Shown one piece after another: positions 1 to 7,527 of a DNA stretch of 16,240 bases; position 1 is the first letter of the stretch; the number at the start of each line of letters is the position of its first letter. The notes under the pieces were generated by a model. The model did not search any database and was not told where the DNA came from. It saw only the letters and a program-made list of their open reading frames with translations. Position numbers and translations under genes: made by a program. Origin of the DNA: Candidatus Peregrinibacteria bacterium (lineage in GTDB: Bacteria > Patescibacteriota > Gracilibacteria > UM-FILTER-43-11); contig JAUXDO010000015.1 in the NCBI GenBank assembly GCA_030618315.1, positions 1 to 16,240 of the forward strand, written 5' to 3'.

Positions 1-20
1 ATTTCATTCTTGAGGCATAC

Positions 21-60
21 AAAAAAGCAAAAGAGAAAAATTATCGTTTCTTTAGCTTTG
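21..60 (-). terminator. Probable intrinsic terminator of the 836-aa gene
   Basis: Read on the minus strand, an outer AAAGC (59-55) pairs with GCTTT (28-24). A T.T mismatch follows, then a mostly A-T inner stem around a loop containing CGATAA. The 3' side runs into a short T tract. The stem is A/T-rich and therefore weak, but it sits just after the stop codon and is structurally shared with the second copy at 2646-2693. Confidence 0.5.
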
Positions 61-74
61 GTGATTCAATGCTA
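22..74 (-). repeat. 53-nt repeat copy A abutting the stop of the 836-aa gene
   Basis: This stretch matches 2654-2706 at 47 of 53 positions in the same orientation. It ends one base before the TAA of the 836-aa gene (complement of 76-78). It contains an A/T-rich hairpin, and the conserved sequence continues past the hairpin to the stop codon, so more is conserved than a terminator needs. Confidence 0.75.
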
Positions 75-75
75 A

Positions 76-2586
76 TTACTTAATTTTATAAAACAGATCT
101 TCTGTTCTTGTGTCATACGACAAATATCCCTTTTTCGAACTACCGTCTTCCATGGAAGTCATTCTCCAATAATTACCAGTACTAGAATCTAAAGAATAAT
201 TTGTTTTTTCTTCTTCATTTCTCCATTTTATTTTAAAATTATCAATTTCCCCATAACGATCTTTAGTAAATCGAATATTTATTCTGTCATCTGAATTAAT
301 CAATTTAAGAACCTCAATCTGGTCATAATTCAATCCCAATTCCTTCATTCTGCTTACTGGCAATTCCCCTTTTTTAAATTCACGTTTCAGTATCATTTCT
401 TTTCCTAATTCCTCATAATCTCTAAGTCCTTGGGAAAACTCATCCATTTCCATATCTCTTTTTATAAAACTATTCTCCATCATATGTTTTAGCTGATCCT
501 CAGGACTTCGATTTACCAAGTCAACAACATTAAGTTCAAAAGGTTCAATATCGTAACCATCAAGTGTGAATCGGTATTCATGGTTTTGAAAAGAATCAAC
601 TAATGTGAAGGTGTAATCACCAACTTTCAATTTATCGCCATTTTTCATCTCGGCAAGTTGCTCTTTTCGATCAATATATTCAGGATTAGTACTGGTACGA
701 GATGTTTTAATAGATTCTTCTCTGTCATTTTCATTATTTGAATACATATACGAAGGTTCTACACCTGAATAATGTTCACTGTCAGAATTGCTTAGGTCAT
801 CCAAAGATGAACTGTAATCCTTACTCAATAGATCCTCTGAATTTGGAGCATTATATATTTTCAATAAAGCCTCAATTACGCTCATATCATCAGTTATTCC
901 TAAATCTTTATTATCAACGAGCATAGGTAGAATTTTTTCAATATGCTCTAATTCCTTACCGTCAATTCCTTTTTGGTTAGTAGCTTTTGGTTTTTTAACT
1001 GTGCCTAGATATCGCTCTTTTAGCTCAAAAATGGTCGAATTCAATAGATTGGAATGATAATTGTAACGAGAAGAGATTTCTTCTGATTCAACATCTGGAA
1101 ATAAATCTTCATTAATTTTATCAACATTTTTTTCATTATCACCAATATATTCACTCATATCAGAAAGCTCACTAGATATATTTAATAAATTTATTGGTTT
1201 TGAAGTTAGAACTTTTCCCTTATAAATTCCTCTTAAATGAGGTTGTTTATCTTCGCCCCATCCTCTCTTACCTATAGAAAGTTCCATCTCTTTTCCTTGA
1301 TAACTAAACCTGAGCTGTCGAATCTTACCATCATCTTCACTAATTACCTCAATACCTTCCATTCCAAGCGCCTTTAAACGAGTACTGATTGATTTCGGTA
1401 GCTCATTGCGAACAAGCGAACGAAGAGCTCCTGTATTTTCATCAAAACGATATTCGAATAAATCCTTAAGGCTTTGTGGAAGCTCATTTGCTTTTTCATT
1501 ATCATCCATATCCTCTAGCGGTGCACTATTCTCATATAACTTTGTAAATTTATCCATTTCGTCTTTATGCTCGACAGCTATTTCATTAAGGTCAAATGAA
1601 CGTCCGGCATAAGTAATAGTTGGAAGACCACCTTCATTATTATCAATTCCACCATACTCTTTCATGGCATCCATTATAGGAATCATCGAGCCAAAATTAT
1701 TACGCATATTTTGAGCTTGCCAATCTTCCATATTTTCATCAATTCTATTGGCTCTGTCATCAATATTTTTATACTCAAGCAAGCGATTTACCCCATCCTC
1801 CAATACATTTCCATCAGTATCAAGCATGCCCATTTCCACATAAGTCATTCCCTCGTAGTCATACGTAATTTGGGAAATAACATCCATTTTTGCAATTTGT
1901 TCTGAAGAAATATCAAGACTATTGAAATCAACACCCATCTTTTCAAAAATCTCTGATCTTTGCTTCTTGCTTAACCTATTGTTATCGCCAACTAATTTAT
2001 CCGGATTAGCTGGTTTATCTGTATGACCTAAAAATCTTTCCTTAATAAAATCAACCATGACTGAGTGAATAGCCAATTCAGGACTTTCAGAATTTTCAAA
2101 TGCATCATCAATTAATAACAATAATTTGTCAGGGCTACCTAGATGCATATTATCCAATTTTTCATATAGCTTTTTCAACTCAGGGTTATTTTTCATTCTC
2201 TCACTTGCTTGTTTTTTTTGCTGCAATCTTTTTATAAAGTAATTAACATCATTAACAACATATCTCTCAAGAGAATCATTTTGTTTCACGCTATTTAGTG
2301 CTTCATAATAATCTTCTTTAATTGATTGTATTCGCCTTAATGCCCTTTGGCTGAACTCTTCGTCACCCGTTCCTAATTTGCTAATAATATTATTAATCTT
2401 TTCCTCATGCTTAGCAAAATATGCATCAGGATCTACAGCTAACTCTTCAGCTTTAGTTTTACTATCAGCCCTAGATGTGTCAACAGCATCACTGGCCTCA
2501 ATAACACTGGGTTTATCATTTTTGAATAAAAAACTATGTGAATCGGTAGAACTTAATTGATTTTGTCGGAATAATCGATAGATCAT
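76..2586 (-). CDS. Large uncharacterised cytoplasmic protein with probable internal duplication
   Basis: I do not recognise this 836-residue protein. It has no signal peptide or membrane segment and is rich in Asp, Glu, Lys and Asn, so it is probably a soluble cytoplasmic protein. The N-terminal third (about residues 50-170) is helical and charged. Landmarks occur twice in the same order: KERFLG (182-187) and KERYLG (523-528), each followed by a KP; a G-x-x-F-x-L strand (TYAGRSFDL, 325-333; KVGDYTFTL, 654-662); an ELP followed by a short helix ending in LG (395-408; 741-751); and a strand after a Gly (DGKIRQLRF, 419-427; YGEIDNFKI, 778-786). This suggests two diverged copies of a module of roughly 340 residues. 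A Ser/Asn/Asp-rich linker lies around 585-635. The ATG at 2586 sits about 20 nt below a good promoter; no Shine-Dalgarno motif is visible. Existence of the gene is confident; function is unknown. Confidence 0.85.
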   Translation of the reverse strand: MIYRLFRQNQLSSTDSHSFLFKNDKPSVIEASDAVDTSRADSKTKAEELAVDPDAYFAKHEEKINNIISKLGTGDEEFSQRALRRIQSIKEDYYEALNSVKQNDSLERYVVNDVNYFIKRLQQKKQASERMKNNPELKKLYEKLDNMHLGSPDKLLLLIDDAFENSESPELAIHSVMVDFIKERFLGHTDKPANPDKLVGDNNRLSKKQRSEIFEKMGVDFNSLDISSEQIAKMDVISQITYDYEGMTYVEMGMLDTDGNVLEDGVNRLLEYKNIDDRANRIDENMEDWQAQNMRNNFGSMIPIMDAMKEYGGIDNNEGGLPTITYAGRSFDLNEIAVEHKDEMDKFTKLYENSAPLEDMDDNEKANELPQSLKDLFEYRFDENTGALRSLVRNELPKSISTRLKALGMEGIEVISEDDGKIRQLRFSYQGKEMELSIGKRGWGEDKQPHLRGIYKGKVLTSKPINLLNISSELSDMSEYIGDNEKNVDKINEDLFPDVESEEISSRYNYHSNLLNSTIFELKERYLGTVKKPKATNQKGIDGKELEHIEKILPMLVDNKDLGITDDMSVIEALLKIYNAPNSEDLLSKDYSSSLDDLSNSDSEHYSGVEPSYMYSNNENDREESIKTSRTSTNPEYIDRKEQLAEMKNGDKLKVGDYTFTLVDSFQNHEYRFTLDGYDIEPFELNVVDLVNRSPEDQLKHMMENSFIKRDMEMDEFSQGLRDYEELGKEMILKREFKKGELPVSRMKELGLNYDQIEVLKLINSDDRINIRFTKDRYGEIDNFKIKWRNEEEKTNYSLDSSTGNYWRMTSMEDGSSKKGYLSYDTRTEDLFYKIK

Positions 2587-2611
2587 TTTTTATTATTTAT
2601 ATTATCTTATA

Positions 2612-2640
2612 ATTATAACATATAATGCTTTAAAAAGCAA
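2612..2640 (-). promoter_or_regulatory. Promoter of the 836-aa gene
   Basis: On the minus strand TTGCTT (2640-2635) is followed by a 17-nt spacer and a perfect TATAAT (2617-2612). A start site near 2605 would give a leader of about 19 nt before the ATG at 2586. The promoter begins only six bases below the T tract of the terminator at 2646-2693. Confidence 0.6.
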
Positions 2641-2645
2641 CTCCC

Positions 2646-2693
2646 AAAAAACCAAAAAGCAAAAAAAGAAAATTATCGTTTTTTCAGCTTTGG
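2646..2693 (-). terminator. Intrinsic terminator of the two-gene orphan operon
   Basis: On the minus strand CCAAAGC (2693-2687) pairs with GCTTTTTGG (2660-2652, two extra T), enclosing an A/T inner stem and a loop containing CGATAA. A run of six T (2651-2646) follows. It lies just downstream of the stop at 2707-2709. Compared with the copy at 21-60, one inner stem pair changes from G-C to A-T on both sides, which supports a selected hairpin. Confidence 0.6.
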
Positions 2694-2706
2694 TGATTCG
2701 ATGCTA
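2654..2706 (-). repeat. 53-nt repeat copy B abutting the stop of the 127-aa gene
   Basis: This is the second copy of the element at 22-74 (47/53 identical, direct orientation). It ends immediately before the TAA (complement of 2707-2709) of the 127-aa gene, the same position relative to a stop codon as copy A. Sequence around the shared block differs, so this is a discrete element rather than a long duplication. Confidence 0.75.
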
Positions 2707-3090
2707 TTAAAATAATCTCCCAATAAAAATCGATTTGATATGATTTCTTGCTTCTATAACTCTTGCAATCATTAGATAGTTTGCAGAATCTAAAAGCCCT
2801 TCACCATTTGCAAGAAAATCAGATATTTTTGTTAATGAATCAATCACAATTTTTGCCTGTTCTTTTGAAAATATTTCTCTTAAATCCCAAGAGTCATCTG
2901 GCTTCAAAATTATATGAAGAAAATTATTTAACAGCAAATTTTGTGATAATTCCTCATCATACAAATTAGAATTATCAGCTAATTCTGTAATTTTTCTAAT
3001 TGAACTTTCTATCTGTTGCAAATTAAGGATAAGAGAATCAGCTTCACTCATTTCTATATCTGCCTTAGATTTTGGTTTTTTAAAGGGCAT
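2707..3090 (-). CDS. Small uncharacterised helical protein
   Basis: A 127-residue protein that I do not recognise. It begins with a basic stretch (MPFKKPKSK) and then looks almost entirely helical, with no signal peptide, membrane span or catalytic motif. It starts five bases after the stop of the upstream 125-aa gene on the same strand, so the two are very likely co-transcribed. Its length, a Lys-Pro at residues 63-64 after a helical N-terminal half, and a hydrophobic C-terminal helix ending in a basic residue resemble the upstream neighbour, so the two may be diverged paralogues. Function unknown. Confidence 0.75.
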   Translation of the reverse strand: MPFKKPKSKADIEMSEADSLILNLQQIESSIRKITELADNSNLYDEELSQNLLLNNFLHIILKPDDSWDLREIFSKEQAKIVIDSLTKISDFLANGEGLLDSANYLMIARVIEARNHIKSIFIGRLF

Positions 3091-3095
3091 ATTTA

Positions 3096-3473
3096 TTATT
3101 TTTCTTCTTTCTTGGCTAGCAAGTTTAATACATAAGGTCTGAATATATCCACTAATTCAATAATAAACTGAATATACTTAATGGTTTCTTCATCAATTTT
3201 TATTACAGAATTATTTTTCAGTTTCATTAGCTGGTTGACTAATGTTCGACAGGTAACAAGCCTTTTATCAATGGCAAATTCCTGTGGTTTTAGGCTCATA
3301 TTTTCTTCAGCATACCTGTAAAAGCTACGAATTTCTAAGAACTCTTTTTCACCTATTTGATTAACATTTATATCGCTCTGCGAAGAGTAACATTCAGCTA
3401 CCAGCTTTTCCAAAAAATCAACATAGTAATCTAATTTTGGATACTTATCTCTAGGCATAAATTTATGATTCAT
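3096..3473 (-). CDS. Small uncharacterised helical protein, first gene of the orphan operon
   Basis: A 125-residue, predicted all-helical soluble protein with no recognisable family. A Lys-Pro falls at residues 62-63, almost the same place as in the downstream 127-aa protein, and the last 40 residues form a hydrophobic helix and a basic tail (LLAKKEEK). The ATG at 3473 lies only about six bases below the expected transcription start from the promoter at 3486-3514, so the message would be nearly leaderless. Alternatively, translation begins at Met6 (3458) with a leader of about 20 nt. No Shine-Dalgarno motif precedes either. Function unknown. Confidence 0.75.
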   Translation of the reverse strand: MNHKFMPRDKYPKLDYYVDFLEKLVAECYSSQSDINVNQIGEKEFLEIRSFYRYAEENMSLKPQEFAIDKRLVTCRTLVNQLMKLKNNSVIKIDEETIKYIQFIIELVDIFRPYVLNLLAKKEEK

Positions 3474-3485
3474 AAAAAGGAGATG

Positions 3486-3514
3486 ATTTTACATCATTAT
3501 AAAGTTAATGTCAA
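3486..3514 (-). promoter_or_regulatory. Promoter of the two-gene orphan operon
   Basis: On the minus strand a perfect TTGACA (3514-3509) is followed by a 17-nt spacer and TAAAAT (3491-3486). The -35 lies within an inverted repeat, AAAGTT/AACTTT (3501-3506 and 3513-3518), which could be a regulator site or a weak terminator for the upstream ligase gene ending at 3526. Confidence 0.65.
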
Positions 3515-3525
3515 CTTTCTTGCTA

Positions 3526-5892
3526 CTAATTCCCTTCTCTTAAATGTGATGGTAAATATCTAGGCTCTTTTAACCCCTTAACCTTCTTAACAATATCCAA
3601 ATCATTTAAATTAGTTTTTCCGTAGTAAAGATTCTTCAGATCTCCTCCGCCCTTAACATAATCCAAAAGCATACGATACCCCTGAAAATAGACGAAGTCC
3701 TTTGTAAAAGCTCCTGGCTTACTTGTATCAGCGAGCCCGCGTTTCGCCTTCAGGGCAACCTGCCATGCGCGATCAGCCCCAAAATCATGCTTCATTATTT
3801 CTTCATACACATCAACAAAACTACCATGCATAGCCGTATAAATACCAATTACTGAAGAAGCTGGCCAATATTTCTTAATTGTTTCACTTGATTCAGTTTG
3901 ATCTTGGTTATATACGGCAAGCCCCTCCTCAGTCATTAAATAATCAGCAAGACCTCTTTGGAAAATTTTATAAGGCTGCAATGCTCCATTCATCGCTGTA
4001 AAAGCATGAGTCTCCAACTCATGAGCAACTGTTCCTTTTAATCTATCCTTAGTAAACCTTGCATCAGATCTAATAAGAATTGTATTACTCTTGCCTGCTA
4101 TGGCATCTGAAACCATTTCATCCTTTATTTTTACACTCCATCCCTTGAGTCCATAATCCTCTATGGCCTGTTCAAAAATTTTCTTCACTTCTTTTATTGG
4201 TAAAATTTTACCTGGATCAGGAAAACTATTAGGCATATGTTTAATTTCCTCTAAGGCAATTTTCAAAAGCTCTTCATCTGGCGCACCATATAAATGAATT
4301 GATTTAGATGTAAAGTGATCAGCTGTACGAGATTCCATTAATTCAATTTTTCGCTGAATTTCATCTGCTTTCTTTTGCCATAAAAGACCAATCGGAGTAT
4401 CAGGAAACTCAATACGTTTTAATCTGTTATAAAGGTTGTTCGGATCAAACGATAATTCCTTATATTCAAATTGAGGATTGTATTTTGGATCTACCAAGAA
4501 TTTTGTATGCTCCTCTTTTAAATTTAACGGACGTAAATGATTAAGAAGTTTGATTTTACTATCAATTTCATAAAGTTCCTGATCAATTTTCTCCAAATCC
4601 GTATCTGTAAAAATTTTTGCAATATATGGAATACTGCTAGCCGGTTTTTCCGATTTGACTGCAGTCATGTGCTTATTTGGATCAATTAAAAAATTCCTTA
4701 AATCCCGTTGTCCAATAAGCATTTTATACTTCTCATTACTAAAATCCTTTGTATCCACAACGGTAGTCACCCTATTATCCAAAAGATTAAATTTACACTT
4801 CCCGGTTGAATCTAAATTGATTTTCTCGGCAATTTTACTGTCTAAAATTGATTTTTCTATATTAGTATCCATTTGTGCAATTATTTTCGCATTTTCTTTT
4901 TTACCAATAACTTCAATCCTTTCAAGGCTTCCGATAACTATCTTAGCTTGATCTTCGGTATGTTTAACTTCAACCTTTTGTCCAAAAATATCCTGCGCAA
5001 TACGAACTCCTTTCTCAGGCGTATTAACCTTAATACCCTCAATACGCTCAAGACGTTTTCGGAGAGGTGCCATATTAGCAACTTGCACAGCAAGTCCTGC
5101 TCTGGCATTGATTTCAAGTAACACTGGTCCAATATTTTTATCCAAAACTAAATCAATTGCAGCAAAACCCAAATTTGTCACCTGCTGAACACGGGAAGCA
5201 ATAAGAAGTAATTCATTCCAATAAGGTATCTTTATGCCTTTAACATCACCGAATCCAGGTAATCCATTAATTTCCTTATTATATTGTGTAACATATGTCA
5301 TCTCCCCCTTAGCAATATCTATACCAACCCCTATACCACCCAAATGAATGTTTGCCTTCCCCTGAGAAGATTCAGTAGGCAAACGAAGCATAGCCATTAC
5401 AGGAATCAGGTTATGTACAACAATACGGATGTCAGGAAGTCCTTTGTAAGACATCTTTTTAAAGTGATCAGGCGCTTCCAGCCTCTGCTCAAAAAGAGCA
5501 GTGTCAGAGATATCAGCTATTGAATATCTTCCGTCTAAAATATCACTAATATGATGTTCAAGTTGTTCTTTAGTAAAAATCTCATCATTTTCCTGCACCC
5601 AGTTACCACCCTTCCTTCCTTTAATAATCAAAATCCCCTCTCCTCCATACCCGGCATTTGGCTTAACCACAAAAGAATTAGGTAGTGAATTAAAATCAAA
5701 TCCTCTTAATTCTTTTTTGTTATGAATCGCATTATACATACGGGCAACAGGAATACCGCGAGCAGAAAGATAGTTCTTGGTCTTAATTTTACTATCAGCA
5801 AGCATTACGGCTTTTCTAGGGTTATAGGCCTTAATATATAATAGATTGCGCGCGTTGATTCCCAGCAGACCTGGGTTATGTAAAAACCACAT
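3526..5892 (-). CDS. ATP-grasp amino-acid ligase fused to RimB-like retropepsin and DUF1704 (MATCAP-like) metallopeptidase domains
   Basis: A 788-residue, apparently cytoplasmic, three-part protein. Residues 1-305 match the alpha-L-glutamate-ligase-related ATP-grasp family: LGINARN near the N-terminus, the nucleotide-binding loop FVVKPNAGYGGEG (74-86), and the metal-binding segment with D247, E260 and N262 (LLEINARAG). Residues about 317-412 resemble the RimB-like retropepsin family (PF05618): an IGSLE start, MDTNIEKSIL (341-350) where the family has DTGA, and LIGQRDL...FLIDP (392-405). Residues about 430-788 match DUF1704, the family of the microtubule tyrosine carboxypeptidase MATCAP: LYGAP (534-538), HELETH (624-629, an HExxxH zinc motif), TEEGLA (654-659, the QEGLA motif). 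The expected activity is ATP-dependent ligation of an amino acid, with hydrolysis by the peptidase parts; the substrate is unknown. It follows the 7TM gene on the same strand with 72 bases between. An in-frame TAA five codons upstream supports the ATG at 5892. Confidence 0.88.
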   Translation of the reverse strand: MWFLHNPGLLGINARNLLYIKAYNPRKAVMLADSKIKTKNYLSARGIPVARMYNAIHNKKELRGFDFNSLPNSFVVKPNAGYGGEGILIIKGRKGGNWVQENDEIFTKEQLEHHISDILDGRYSIADISDTALFEQRLEAPDHFKKMSYKGLPDIRIVVHNLIPVMAMLRLPTESSQGKANIHLGGIGVGIDIAKGEMTYVTQYNKEINGLPGFGDVKGIKIPYWNELLLIASRVQQVTNLGFAAIDLVLDKNIGPVLLEINARAGLAVQVANMAPLRKRLERIEGIKVNTPEKGVRIAQDIFGQKVEVKHTEDQAKIVIGSLERIEVIGKKENAKIIAQMDTNIEKSILDSKIAEKINLDSTGKCKFNLLDNRVTTVVDTKDFSNEKYKMLIGQRDLRNFLIDPNKHMTAVKSEKPASSIPYIAKIFTDTDLEKIDQELYEIDSKIKLLNHLRPLNLKEEHTKFLVDPKYNPQFEYKELSFDPNNLYNRLKRIEFPDTPIGLLWQKKADEIQRKIELMESRTADHFTSKSIHLYGAPDEELLKIALEEIKHMPNSFPDPGKILPIKEVKKIFEQAIEDYGLKGWSVKIKDEMVSDAIAGKSNTILIRSDARFTKDRLKGTVAHELETHAFTAMNGALQPYKIFQRGLADYLMTEEGLAVYNQDQTESSETIKKYWPASSVIGIYTAMHGSFVDVYEEIMKHDFGADRAWQVALKAKRGLADTSKPGAFTKDFVYFQGYRMLLDYVKGGGDLKNLYYGKTNLNDLDIVKKVKGLKEPRYLPSHLREGN

Positions 5893-5893
5893 A

Positions 5894-5956
5894 GATTTGA
5901 GATTTTAGATTTGAGATTTGAGAATTTAAATCAGAATTCAGAAATCACAAATCACA
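5894..5956. repeat. Heptamer tandem array, nine units, two halves inverted
   Basis: The 72-base gap between the 7TM gene and the ligase gene is almost entirely 7-bp units: GATTTGA, GATTTTA, GATTTGA, GATTTGA, GAATTTA, AATCAGA, ATTCAGA, AATCACA, AATCACA. The right half is roughly the reverse complement of the left, so a transcript could fold into a long imperfect hairpin with mismatches about every seventh base. Confidence 0.85.
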
Positions 5957-5964
5957 AATATTAT

Positions 5965-7488
5965 TTATTCTTCGGCGTGTTTCATCACCTCCCTAAACCT
6001 CACATACTCCATTAAACGAAGACCAGTCCATCTACCCAAAGCATAGTTTACAAGGATTAATAAGAGAATTATTTCAGGATGACCTAGTACAAGATTCTGT
6101 AAAAACTGCCATTCAACAACCCAATAACAGATTAATGACACAACTGTTGTTTCAAGCATTAAAAGCATTGCTGAGAAAAACCCTTTTCCGCCCATTGCAC
6201 TCACAAATTTTTCAGCAAGCGTCGTCATAATAAGCATCGGGAAAACAGCGATAGTAGCAATCTGGCTAATACCCATATAAGTGCCAAATGCCAGCATTAA
6301 TAGAATAATAAAAGTTGATATAGTGAGAACTATCGCGATACGAGGAATATGCAGAAGTCGAAAGCGGTCCAGAGCCTTACGTAACACTGCACCGGTAAAA
6401 ATAATTATTACCAATATAATCAATCCAAACTTTAATCCAAGGGCTAAGAACGAAAGAGTAATAATCGATGGTGTATAAAGTCCAAAGGTTGTAACACCAA
6501 CTACCTGTTTAAGAAAAGCAATAATTGTAGCAATTACAGGAAGCATAAGCAGTAGCACAATGGTATTACTTGGAACACCTTTGGTTATCATAAAGCTCAC
6601 TAAATATGAAATCGAATTCCAAATTCCAACACGCCCTGATTCAGCATTAATAGTGCTATAATCAGAAAATCTTGCTTCCAGCCTTTCAATAAACTCATCT
6701 ATAGATTCAGAAGTCACCAAGTTATTCAGTTCTGTCTGACGAACGATTATGATTTGCTCAGGTTTAATAATATTAAAATTTGCCTGCATGATTCGGGCAA
6801 GTGTATTTAGATTGTCATCAGTTACAACAACAATACTCTTACCTTTTAGCGAATCCTGAATCTTTGTCTGCTCTTCTTCTGATGACTGTTGGATCAAACG
6901 AGTAAGTGCATTTACACCACTACCACGAGCTGTCCAGGTCACAATGGAATCAGCATTGTTCAGAATTGAAACCTGATCTGATAGCTTTTTAGAAAGAGTT
7001 TCTTCAGACATAAACGCTGTTGTACTGTCATAACTATCAAGCAAATAAATATATATTCCATCATCCTCAGCTTCAGCTTTAAAATTAGCAATCCCCTCTC
7101 TCATTTCACCAACATCAGTAAGCATTAAAATCAATTTATTATATGCATATACATCACGTTGAATGGATTCCTTCTGCTTACCCTGAGTAATAGTCAATGT
7201 AACTAAATAATTACCAGGTTCATCATAAGTATGAACGGTTTCAACATCATATGAAGGAATACTGTTATCACCAAAATTCCACATATAAGTAACAGATTCA
7301 TCGTTATCCACTAAAAAAGATGATGAAGCATCAAAAATTATGCTCTTTTCAACCTGAACAACCCCATCCGCCGTAATAATCGGACGAAGTTTGTTTAAAT
7401 CGAATTCCACTGCATTAGCAGTCTGCGTCATTAGTATTGACGGCAGGAGCAGAAAAGTGATTAGTATTGATATAAATAATTTTTTCAT
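5965..7488 (-). CDS. Secreted PKD domain protein with 7TM (transglutaminase-associated) C-terminus
   Basis: A 507-residue membrane protein. Residues 1-26 are a signal peptide ending in ANA. A PKD domain follows at about 37-112 with the diagnostic WNFGD (70-74). Residues about 113-285 form an extracytoplasmic alpha/beta region with alternating hydrophobic strands (KLILMLTDV, SIVVVTDD, QIIIVRQ). From about 307 to 487 there are six or seven membrane helices. TFGLYTPSIITLSF (334-347), LLHIPRIAIVL (378-388) and IAVFPMLIMTTLAEKF (413-428) closely follow the 7TM domain (PF14402) that is usually fused to an inactive transglutaminase. That family commonly neighbours an alpha-L-glutamate-ligase-like ATP-grasp gene, which here is the next gene downstream. 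The transglutaminase part is absent and a PKD plus alpha/beta region takes its place. Likely role: membrane partner or sensor for the ligase; this is inferred from context. Confidence 0.85.
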   Translation of the reverse strand: MKKLFISILITFLLLPSILMTQTANAVEFDLNKLRPIITADGVVQVEKSIIFDASSSFLVDNDESVTYMWNFGDNSIPSYDVETVHTYDEPGNYLVTLTITQGKQKESIQRDVYAYNKLILMLTDVGEMREGIANFKAEAEDDGIYIYLLDSYDSTTAFMSEETLSKKLSDQVSILNNADSIVTWTARGSGVNALTRLIQQSSEEEQTKIQDSLKGKSIVVVTDDNLNTLARIMQANFNIIKPEQIIIVRQTELNNLVTSESIDEFIERLEARFSDYSTINAESGRVGIWNSISYLVSFMITKGVPSNTIVLLLMLPVIATIIAFLKQVVGVTTFGLYTPSIITLSFLALGLKFGLIILVIIIFTGAVLRKALDRFRLLHIPRIAIVLTISTFIILLMLAFGTYMGISQIATIAVFPMLIMTTLAEKFVSAMGGKGFFSAMLLMLETTVVSLICYWVVEWQFLQNLVLGHPEIILLLILVNYALGRWTGLRLMEYVRFREVMKHAEE

Positions 7489-7492
7489 AGTA

Positions 7493-7527
7493 TTAACTCT
7501 TAATTTTTAACTCTTAACTTTTAATTA
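7493..7527. repeat. Heptamer tandem array, five units
   Basis: Units TTAACTC, TTAATTT, TTAACTC, TTAACTT, TTAATTA lie just upstream of the 7TM start codon (7488) and overlap the end of the short ilvE-like remnant. They form the 5' leader of the 7TM message if it starts at the candidate promoter near 7605-7634. Confidence 0.75.

Noticed and set aside
22..2706. CRISPR repeats, because of the two similar direct repeats.
   Set aside because: Only two copies, 2.6 kb apart with a gene between them; the period-7 arrays are also far too short for CRISPR.
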